This document shows, piece by piece, positions 39,501-51,500 of a stretch of DNA of 64,000 nucleotides. Within the stretch, counting starts at the first letter, position 1. Every line of letters begins with the position of its first letter. Both the position numbers and the translations under genes were made by a program. The notes beneath the pieces are model-generated. The model did not search any database and had not been told where the DNA came from. It saw only the letters and a list, made by a program, of their open reading frames with translations. Source of the DNA: Strix aluco (taxonomy: Eukaryota; Chordata; Aves; Strigiformes; Strigidae); contig NC_133935.1 of NCBI RefSeq assembly GCF_031877795.1, forward strand, positions 47,887,330 through 47,951,329. Reading direction: 5' to 3'.

Positions 39501-42500
39501 AGGGATGTCATAGACAATATTGTCTTTATGGACATTTTTCACTGCACCATTCAGAGGGGAGGCTTTGGACATCAACAGAAACGAATACACCTTTGCAAAT
39601 GTAGGCATCCCACCAACTACTGGATTATCTGTGAGCAAATGCCCATCAGTGTATCTTTGTGACAACCACGCAGCAAGATTACTCCAGAGGAATTTTTTTT
39701 CACGTCTTCCCCATACACCCAATACTTCAGGGATTCACCTTAAAGAGGCATTACAATTAAGGACTGCGAAGTGCTTGTGAACAAGACCTGCAAAATTGGG
39801 TGCTGATATTGTGATCACTAACTACTCTGGCTGACCTTACTAAAGAAGAAAAACTATTCCATCAAATGAGGAATGATGAAATAAAGATGCATACTGCATA
39901 ATTATGCATACATTACTGCAAATTTTTTAATCCAATTCCTTCGTCCTGAAACACAGCTAACAGTAAATATTCCCCTCTGCTACAAGAGACTAAACTGCTA
40001 ACAAATTGAATGAAGAAAGGCAGATGCACTGGTATTATTCATGGACCCCAAATCACTCTCATTACACAGCGTTATACGCACCTTTGCCGTAATACCTATG
40101 GGAACTAGTGAAGTACAAGAAAGCAATCATTTAGATATGGATTCAACAGACCAGAAGATTAGACTAGAGAAAGCCTCAATTTCTGCTGGGGCACCAAGTT
40201 ATTACATTTTTTGTACACTCTTGCAAGAAAACTGTGAAAATTTGAATGTAAAAGATATACAAATACTTACAGTTTGATCAGAGATGGTAAAGAGGAGAAG
40301 GCATTGGGGTGAATAACTTTAATTTTGTTCCAAGCTAAATCCCTACAAGAAAAGTGAGTGGAAAATTACATACCCACTGAGTGACCATGGAAGTTTTCAT
40401 ACACTTGATTAGGATGCTTAAATATAAAAAAGGTATTAATCACATGCAAATATTTTCAATAAACTTCTGCATATCTCACAGTGCAAAATCTTTTTCCCAT
40501 TTTTGAATTGTTAGTCAGTTAATGGTGTTAGTTATTAAACTGACAACTTTCTTCAAACGTCTTAATGCCTTCTACAGTCTAAGGCACTTACTTTCCATCT
40601 GCTTCACAGCTTCCTAAGGCAGCAGAAAGAAGGGTGGGGTATATGGACTACTTCTAAGTGGTCCTCATGATGTGACTAAGAACAGCAAATCCATTGTCAA
40701 TAGACTTAACTTCCTAACCTCAATCCTCACTGCCCTTGAAAAATCAAAAAGACTGAAAGCAACTCTTAAAAAAATGTATGGGTTTGATCCTGCAAAAACT
40801 TACAACCGTGAGTAATTTCTTGACAAAATTACTCTGCTAGCACATGCATCTGTGTGAAAACTAGAAACCCACACGTGACTGGACTCTATTTCTTAAGACG
40901 CTGTTCTCTATTAGAAGATTTCATGCTACCTAGAGCTGATTATTATGTGAACCCGCCAACAGATACCATCTCTGGCTCAGTATCTCTCTCCACCTCCATC
41001 AGAAACATTTAGAAGTAACAGCTTTTACAGCTATAAGTTTACACCTTTGGATTCATTGCTGCAAATGCTAAACATCACAATGTTTGTTCTCCTTTCACAG
41101 TTATGACCTAATGGGTGAAAGATCAAAGTGAGGAAAAGCAGAAACAAGGATGTTTTGGGGTATATAGTGAGCTGACAGTATATACCCCATGTTTTTAAGA
41201 ACCCTGGTGAATGGTTGTTAGGGCTGTACTCACAGAGACCGAAGAGCAGCCAGCTGCTGAAACGTGTCTGCTTTGATTTCACCAATTTCATTGTGATGCA
41301 AGTCACTGAAATAGCAATAAGAATCTCCTCAGTTTCAAAGACACTTGGAGGACTTGGGGTGTTTTAGACTGTGTTTATGATCTACTTCAATATACTGTAA
41401 GGGTATGTATTTGGGATACGTCAAATCAGCCAGCAATAACCAAGTTAATGATGTTCAAACACATTCGTATATAGGTGCTTATTTTTATGCTTTTTTAGGG
41501 TAGTTTGATGCTTACATTTTTTGGAGTTTTTTACATGTGGTAAAACAGGGTAAATCTTTCAGCAGGTTATAAGACAGATCCCTGTAATACACAAGAAAAG
41601 AAAAGATTAACATCAAAGTAACATTAAAAGAAAAAGATCTTTCATTGTCTACCTTCATGCTCAATTTAAAATAACTTGTTTTTATCCACACTCACAGAAG
41701 AACAGAAATGTGGAAACTCACTTATCATCTCTCATCTGTCAGATTTTGATTTCTAACTGAGGAAGAAAGAGGAGAGGAAAAGGGAAGATGTATTAACTCC
41801 ATATCCTATGTTTGCAAATTCCTTGCATTGTCTGAAGATTTCCTGCCTGAAGTGTAGACTTCTGCTGAGTGTTTTATAGTAACGATATTGACCATCTGCT
41901 CATAGAGAATATTGGATTTACATCACAGACTTCATATTCATCATGTTTAAATTCTGACAAATATTTAAACCATTTAAAATAATCTACTAAACATATATTT
42001 ATTTATTTTAATCTACTAAACATTTTCAGAGAAGATCCTGTATTTTCTGGTAATAATCACAATGGACTGTAATCAGCTTTCCATTCTATGCTTTTAATTA
42101 AGCACTATTGCCTCTGATGCTTAGACTGTTATATCTTATAACTGAGGGAAATGGTTAAAAAAAATATTGGAACTAACTTTGAAATCAATCACTACATGGG
42201 GGGAAAAAAGCCTTAAAAAGACTTGAGCCAAAACTCAACAAATTACAGAATAACTGAAACATCTGGACTGATTTATAGTATAATATAACTAATCAAAACC
42301 AAGCCCAGGCAATTTGCAGAAATTGGAGGAAAAAAACCCAAGGAACCAAACACCAACCCCCACCACCCAACAGTCTCATCCTATATATACATGTTGCTCA
42401 GGGAAAACTGAATGGGAAATTTATTAGTAAAAAGAATATAGAAAAAAAGCTTATGCCTATAATTAGGAAAAAGTTCTTTTCCACAGTTATCCAATATTAT

Positions 42501-45500
42501 CATGTAAAAGAGTAATCTCTTTTCACTCCCGTTTCAAATTCTTTAAAACTGGTTCATTTCCACCCATTTGTTTCCCTGTTAAAACTTTATTTTCACCATT
42601 ACTATTTCAACAGGGGCATTTAGACTATTCTACATTTGATTTATGGAAGTGGTGCAAGTAATGACTGTGTGTGTTTTTAAGGTATTCTACTTTGCTTTTA
42701 CTATGCATAAAGGCTACCATCAGTATACGTATTTGGTTTTGTTACAGCAGGGAAGATTATGGCTTCTGTTTTTTCTATTTTTCACAGGTACTCTGTGGTC
42801 CAAATCAGACATGACAGAGGATAAAATTCAAGTGAGCTGGAGGTGTTTAAGCCAAGGTAAAAGACGTTTGGTATGTCTGGCGGACTGTGGCTATTCTGTC
42901 ATGCCCAGATTTGTGACTTAGGTCTTCTTAGAAGTATGTTGAATTTTGTGTATACTGACACTCCCTCTTCACACACAGAAAAATCCCCAACCCAAAACCA
43001 AAACCCTTCTTCCCTCAGTTTCTGTTAGAACTCCAGGAAATATTTTACTTGTTTATTTTTAAGGATTTTTTCCCACTTTGTTAGTACATGAGGCTCTTGG
43101 CAGCAGTAGAGGGCAAGTGGGTTTGGTTACTGTGTTGAGGTGGATACCCAGCTGTGCTGAGGGTAGTCTCTCGAGGACTGCTGCAAGCATGTTCTCACAT
43201 ACACCCTCCCTGCAGGTGCGCAGACACCCAGGAAGCCTCCCTGCACATTAATCCACATTTGGAAGTGTTGGTAGCTAGGTAGTATGCACAAATTGTCTTT
43301 CAAAGAAGTGTTTGCACTTGCAGTGTTTGTGCATGTATCTGAGCCAGGAAGCCCCTTCGAGATCACAGTTTCCAAGTAAACTTGTGGGGTTCAGCACACT
43401 GTTATACGTTATGGCACAGGCAAAACTAATGTGCAAACCTAAATGTGGGCTTGGCAGGATTGTTCCAATCTGATGGGACAGGGGAAAGAGCAACTCTGAA
43501 TACATGAAATTGCTGTTAAATTGGTTCCCCCCCCTTTTAAATATCAGCTCGAATAATGCAGGGTGATACTCAAAAATAAAAAATGTGAATTCCCAATGGA
43601 CAGTCCTACTCTACTATGAACTGCACAGGTTATTAATTACTATAGTATGTATTTGCCTTCTGTTTTGAGATTATTTATTGTTTATGAATAATACAGGACA
43701 TATTTAAACTTAAGTCTGTGTGCAGACTTCTGGCAACAGACTCTGTTCCTGTCTTTTGTCATTCTGGAAATGATTATATTGAGTCCATCAACTAAAATTT
43801 AATTTTTTCTGGAAATGTTCATGACATCCACACTGGTATTCAAATAATGTGTTATAATTAGTGCTATTTCAATGCTGGCCAGAGAACTAATACCAAATAC
43901 CTTCCTAGTGATGTAATACATAGAGGAAAGTGCTGTTGGCTCATTCTCAAAGAAGAGGACACAACGATTACTTTCGTTAGTAATTAAGCAAACTCCAAGG
44001 AAATTTCCAAGCTAAAAAATACTGGATATTTAGTACAAAATCTATGCCCCAACTATGCCAAGGAACAGTCTATTAAAATTTCAGTCAGCTACTTATGTCT
44101 GGTTGGAAACGAAACTAAAAGAGGAGCATAACAAGGACTTAAAACTGCACTCCTTACTCAGTTATACTTTCCATTCACTTCACTGAATTATCTTCCTCAG
44201 TGAGGGAAAAAACCTCAGACTACTGTAGGAGAGACAGAATGAATAAAAATAAGGTAGTTCTGTTGTTTTTTAAACAAAATCAAGAACTGTTTTACCCTTT
44301 CCTAAAAATATGCAAAGTGATTATCTTTTTCAGCAATTTATAGGAAAACCTGACTGATAAGTGGGGGTTGTGAACTTTTTGAGTAACATGGGGGCCCGCT
44401 CCCTCAGCTGATTTCCTAGGAAGTAATGTGATACACAGAAATAGCAGTAATTGGGTAATTTAAAAATCATAATGATTTCATTTATCCATTAATCTCTTGC
44501 ATTAATGTAATGTTAATAATCTTACTGAAACGTACAGCACTTGGAGATTAGGTAACTGGTCACAAGCTGATTTGGGGAGAGAGGTGATCTGTGCTCCTGT
44601 TAGTGTCCTGTTGAAAGTATTTATTTAAAAAAAAAAGGAAAAAAATAGATCACTTTTTAAAGATTGCAAGACAAATATATTTTTTAGGACATTCTTTAAA
44701 ATAAGTCAGTATCCAAAAAAATAAAACGAAGCAAAAATGCTTCTCTAGCACTTACAAACTCTCCAGACTCGTAGTCCCTGTCAGATCAGGAAACTCTGTT
44801 ATTTGTGATGCACCATTTAAAGTCCTAGAATTCAAAAACATAATTTTAATACAATTGAGGTGAGGGAAGTGTGGGACAACTCTAATACCGCAATATATAA
44901 AGACATTTAAAATAAAAATGTAAACACATACAGAGTTCTGAGTTCTGGTAAGTGTTGAAAAGCAGATTTTCCAACAAGCTGGATAGGGTTATCATAAAAA
45001 TGTCTGCAAAAAGAGGATAAAAAGACATTTTATGAAAAATATTTTAAGTTTCTAAATATATGACATGATTATACTATAAGCAAATGAGTAAACTCTCCAC
45101 AATGAATCACAGACTGTGCACCTCTGATTGTAGCAGAGGTGAATCTCTGGGGTTTTCTCATCCACTAATCTGTATCTATCAACCACATTTCACATTTTGA
45201 ATATTCAAGTAGTCATTGTTTTCTTAGTTTTAAAGCCAGAAGCCAGTCAACAAAATATTCCCTCTTCCTCCCAGGTTTGCAAAGACAGGAATCCAAATAT
45301 GAAGAACATAGTTATGACCTGAGACAAATCTAAGGTCAGCAGGTGACGAAGTCAGAACTTCACCTTCTCAGAAGAGGTTCCCTTTCACTTTTGAAGTCAC
45401 GCTGCTTTTACTCATAGAATATATTGCTCAAAATGAGTCCCCATTTTTCTTACATTTATTTTACAATTTCTTATTTTGAGGTTTGCCTGTTAAATGCATT

Positions 45501-48500
45501 CTCATGTAAGACAATGGGAACTCAGACTGGAATCCATCAAGAGTAATTTTTGCTAGCTTCTACATTGACAGTAATGCTAAGAGACTTAGAAGAAATAGTT
45601 CAAATAAAAGGTCAAAGGGCAGAGACCACTACTCGCTTCCCTTAAACAGGGCATCCATGAATATGGAAAGATAAGAGCTTGTTTGCTTGTATAATGATGT
45701 GCTACACAGTACGCTCACAAGAAGAGCTATTTGACAATTAGCCACAAATACAATACTTAGTTCCACATTCTCTAATAAGAGTCACTGAAAGACTCTTATC
45801 ACTTACATTGTAATAAGTGATGGATTACCCACAAATGCACGCTCAGGTATTGACTTGATGTTATTGCTATGAAATCCCCTACAAAAGGAAAAATGGTTTA
45901 CACAGTAAGAAAAAAAAAAGGCACAATCTGTATTCACAACGCACAACAATTTTTTTTGTTTGTAGTAAGAAAAGTGTCTGTATGTAAAGGTATGTCCTTG
46001 TTTTCGGGGACAAGATGGAACTGAAAAAAGCAAAAGAAAAGAAAAAACCAAAATAGCTGGAATTCTGCACTTTTCTGAATGAACAAAACCATTCTGATGA
46101 AGTAAACTGCAAAATGGCATTTTAAAATTCAGATGCCCTCGGTAGGAAAATGCTTTGTAGCTGTGTGTCCTGTATTTATGAATTTGCATATATATTTGTA
46201 TGTATATAGATCTAATGTAAATATACAGACACACATACAAACTAATAACATTAATAGTTAAATATTAATACTTAAATAAATAACAATAAAACAGTATATA
46301 TATTTCCCCTGTACTTGTTAAACTGCAACTATTTCTTTTGCTGGGATAATAATGGATTGCATACGTTTATCAAGTAAATGATTTTATACATTATATTGTA
46401 ATATGTTGAGCCTCCCACAACCACCTTTTGTTGAAATATTTTAAATGTGGACATGAACAAACTATCCAATGTAGTTGTGCCTGCTGGATAGAGGGTCAAA
46501 TGTTTGTCTCATCATTAATTACTGGATTTTATTCATATGAGTAATTCTCCATTGTGAAAAACAAAAGATACAACTAAGATTTCAAAAGAACAATGATGAT
46601 TTGTGTGGGAAACTCCCATTAGTTCAGTCGGGTATGAAAAAGGCTTCCCAGCTTAAATTTATGCATTTAGAAAGCCTCAAATTGTTCACTGATGCAAGCA
46701 CGCTTGGTCATTACTTGAACAGGTCCCACATTATTGGCTTTACTTGCTTAGGCATTGTGCTACTGCTGATGAGCCACAGACCAAGGCTCTAAATCCCTAG
46801 TTCTTTTGCATGCAATAAAAACTGCATCCATGCAGATTCAGACTCTAAGCAATATGAGGATCCCATTTAATCTAGAACCAGTAAACAGGCTGGTTTTGTG
46901 GCTGTATTGAATGGAATTCCTTGCATGGCAGAAAAGATAAGGAAATGGCATGATTACTTCCCAGGGCAGTATCTGGCCCCCCATCACCATTCTGACTTAA
47001 GCCAGAGGGAGGGAGCAGCCCCATCATCAACCAAGAGCAGACTCCAGTGCATTTATGCACAGAAGAGCCTGAAGCACTTCTGAACTGGTCAGAAACAGAG
47101 CATGCTCAGGGCTGCTGCCTGTGCCCTGGGGCACTGTAACCAAGTGATACACCCTGTCTGAACTGAAGGCCTTCATAGCCTGGGTAAAAAAACTATATTA
47201 AGGCCACACTGAGAAAAATGCATCTATAGGTATCTTCAAAATTCAGTCTGGAAAACATTATGTATGCATTAATTTTGGGTAACAGCTATACCCACTTACT
47301 TGGGAGAGAGAACTATTCCTACAGCTGAGACCTTGTAGTGCAGAGCATCTGGGCAATGGTGTCCCTGTAGCATCAAACAGATATGGCACTGACTCACTGG
47401 CCACTTGCCAGCAGATCTCCAGCTCTGAATGGTTGCTTGGAGGCACAAATTCTGAGAGAGAAATGAGGTCCCACCCAGACACACCCTTAATAAGATGGCC
47501 CTGCAATGAGCTGAACCTCTGTGGACCTGGGCTCCCACTTGGGTGAGAACAGCAGGGCATGCACAACCTCATGGGAGCCGTCTTGTGCTTATAAGATCAA
47601 CTTTGGGGCCCAAACAAAGCACTGAAGCACACGGTCTCATAATCGGTGCTGGATTTGGGATGTCAGGTTGCAATTTCACACTCTAAAGATTTCTTGCACC
47701 TAGGAGCTCATCTGAAACAGTATGTTTGATACTTAGAAGTGAAGTACTACAGGGGTCTGTAAGTAATCTCAAGCATTATCAGGCACTTTGCTGGACTGAG
47801 CAAGGTGCATTTACTGCAAACCTGGGTTATTCATGTTCGGCTACTGACTCCAGAGGTCAGCAAAAAGGCAATCCTGTAAGGCCACTGGATTTCATACACC
47901 TTATTTCAGCTGACAGATGGCTTAACAGCAGCTGAGAATAATTGGGCTGAGAAACTCATAGCCCCACTCCCTCCTTCAGAGCCCCAGTCTGCCAACACTG
48001 GAGGTGCTGAGCTAGAGTCATCACTGCCTGGGGGTCCTTGCTTTGGAAAAAATCCCAGGTGGATACTTAAAGCGGCTTTAAGATCAGTTTGTGATATAGC
48101 AGAGGTACAACTGTGTCCAACTAGTATATGATTACCTATTTTTTTCAAAAATCTGTGCTGAAGGTACCAGTAACATGGTAAATAATTCAAATGGAAAGAA
48201 TTCTGAACATATGCACGGCTGTGTACATTGTGTGTATGACATGTGAATATAATGTCATTCAATTTTTATAATTCAGCTGTTTCTTACAATAAGCTTTGCC
48301 AGTTTAATTGCTGATTTTTTTAAATGCAAACTACATCTGTGCATCCAGAAGTGTTTTATTTACAGCATTACAAAGGACTATTTATGTTGAAAAGAAACTG
48401 CTTTAATTTAATGGGGAGGAGGGAGGGAAGAAGGTAAAGACATTTAAACCTGATGGGCTAATTAGGGTGCCACACCTTCTTTTTCTTAGACTAGAAGGCT

Positions 48501-51500
48501 GTGATATATTGGATTGTTTGCAATATCCAACTGTTGTGTTTGGGAGTCAAAGTGCACTAATTGTGTTTATTATTTACTGTAGTCCAAGGATGAAGTTCCT
48601 GGAAAAACCGCACTGCACAATGCAGTATAAAAGTAGAAGTTGTCAGAACCTGAATGCTCTAAACTGAATGTTGAAAATGATCTTTTATGCATGTTGGCAT
48701 GTTTATTAGTTTTTCCTAGGATATCAGTTTTTAAGGATTACTGATAAAATCATCAGCATTAGAAAAAATAATCACATGCTAGACAAAACATCCTCCTTCC
48801 TAATATGAGCTCTGTACTTACAGTTCTTTTAGGTTTGTTAGTGTCCTGATAGCGGTGGGGAACTCGTCCAGACTGTTGTAATTTAAATCTCTGTGTGAAA
48901 ATAGATTATATTATTTAGGTTATGCACTGCATAACAGATAACATAGAATTGTTGGCATTTGTAATGAAATATCACCTTCCATGCATTGAATAAATACATA
49001 CAGCTAAAAGTCAGGAAATCCTCAAAAGTGTATGGATGTTTTCCAACAAACTCTATTTAGGGCACATTATCATTCCTATTTTTTATCAGCATCCTATTTT
49101 TAGTTATATCTTAGCTATTCTGCAATAAAGAAAACATACATGGATTCAGATACCATTAAGGGATTTGCTGTTTTGTAAATTGCCCATCCTTCTCGTTGCT
49201 TGAAAGTATTAATTGGAAAAAAAATATTTCAAATAGAATATTCAACAGCTTTGTATGGCAAGGTGCATTTTCCATGGCTAATATATCTCACTATAAAGGT
49301 TTCGTTTGCCTATGACTCACTGTCTAGTTGTATTCTTCTTTTTTTTTTTTTTTCTGATGAAAAAATCTCTGAAGAGATATTTCCCAATGGTTAAGTAGTA
49401 AAAATAAGAGATACTGGAGTTTGGAGGGTAAAAATGATTTGGGGTAATCTTCCTCTGTCTAAAACAAGTGAGAAAACATACAGTAAGTTCAACGTTACCA
49501 TTAACTGTATTGTTAATGTTAAGATTTGTCAATATTCGTATGGAGAATGTTTCTAACCCCATTGTAAACCAAATTGTAAAAACCGTAGTTCAACTAGGGT
49601 AGTGACCTCTCCTTTAAGAACTGCTCATGCTGCAATGGTAACAAGACTTTATTCTGGTAGGTTGAATGGACTATAAGCCTACTTCTGCCCTCAGCATGAC
49701 ATGTGCATCCTTTAGCATTCAGGAGACACCTGAAACTAAAATTGAGGTATGCCAGTTTACTGTGATGCTCTCTGGCACTGCTTTCTGAAGAATATAGTCT
49801 GAAAAACTTGAGCAAAAGCCTTTTTGAAGAGGCAAAACACAAATCAGAGTTTACAATAGATTGAAATTGAAATAGTATCAGACTGAAGTAATGCGGGCAG
49901 GAAACTGCTGTCTGAACTCAACAAGGCTTTCCTTCCTGCTTGTAAATCTCTCTCTCCTGCTTATTGACAAAAAGAGATTACAGTCATGTATGGTTTGTTT
50001 TTGCCCTCCAGTCATATGTGATTTCCAGACCTATGTGTCGAATAAAACAAATGACCTTAAAGCTGCTGTCCATCATTTATACCAAGATCTCTTTAGATTA
50101 TCTTGAAACTATCTGGAAACCAGTCTATACAATATGCAACTACTGTGCTTGAGGCGAGTGCTACATTCTCCTATTGCAGTGAAGTGGCTGCACCTACACT
50201 TATTCCCAGGTTCCTGACTGTCCTCATCTCTTTCATGCCAGGTGGCTGGGACTGGGTTTGCAATTACTTACTCCATTGTTCTGTTTTTCCCCATTTTTGA
50301 CCAAGTGCCATGTGAATCTCACTTAAAAAAACAAAACAAACAATTACATTTTCCTTCTCCCTTTCCCGTCCCCCTTTCCCGTGCAACACTAAGGGACTTC
50401 CTCTCAACTCACTGCCGGCTAAAAGTCAAAATTGTAAAACTGCAATTCAGTGGCAAGGGATCAATGTAATCAAAACTAGTGACAAAAAAAAAAGTCCCAA
50501 ACTTCTTGCCTTCTGATCTTAATGAAACATGAAAGTGGGCAGTACATAGTTCTATGGATGAGAAAGCAAATAGTCGACTTTAGACTAGCATTATTCATGT
50601 TTGAAACTTTGTCTAGTTGTTCCTTATAACAGGCCTTTTAGCCTCTCTCCTTGTTGGGTGAAATATCTAAAATCTCTGAAAATGATGCAGCTGACTGTGG
50701 CAAGTGCCAGGGGGAAGGATATGCAAGGTTCTACTGTCCCTGTAGCATTTTTGGGGTCTGTGGCCTACTCTAGCAGACAATATCTTTATTCAACTGACTC
50801 TGCAGTGAAATACTTTGTGCTAACCATCAGCACTGTGTTCTTGTTTGGTGCTCTACTGTAGAATTTGGTTTTTTTAGAAAACTCGAGAAAATTTGAATTG
50901 GTCTGAACAGAACTGTGGTGAAAACTTGAGGAAATTTTAGTCTTTACCAGTGCTACTCTTTATCAGAGCTCTTCAAACACAAAGCCTTGGATACAACTGA
51001 AACATTCCTCTTCGACTCTTGTAAAACACATGCATAATTTGGCTACCTGGCACTTTTGCTATTTCCAGGGATAAAAAAAATAAAACCATTTAATTTTGTA
51101 ACCCTCCTCTATGGTGAGACAGTTTCTTAATTTTAAAGCTTTTCATTGTGACAATTTCCCAATCTAGCTATTAGCTTTATTGATTAAACAAGTCAAATAA
51201 ATAGTACTAAACTAGGCAAACATAACTGTTCATGAATAGCCACTTCTTTTTCAATGCTCAGTACAGTTTTCAATTGTCCTTCAAACAATTTATCAATTGA
51301 CAATGCTTATTAAAAAGGCAAACTAGTTTTATAGTAAAAAATAGGATTTGCCACATAGAGTCATTGTAAACCATCACTTAGATCCTGTAGTGATTAGGCA
51401 AGCCAAAAACCTCATTTGGCTTTTAGGCTATTTTTATTCTTTCAGAATATTAATGAAAACACTCTAAAAAAAAGGAAACAAATAAGAGGTCAACTCACAA

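Noticed and set aside
49333..49353. Poly-T run, possible retropseudogene tail
   Set aside because: No processed gene copy lies next to it on either side; it is a simple homopolymer in an intron.
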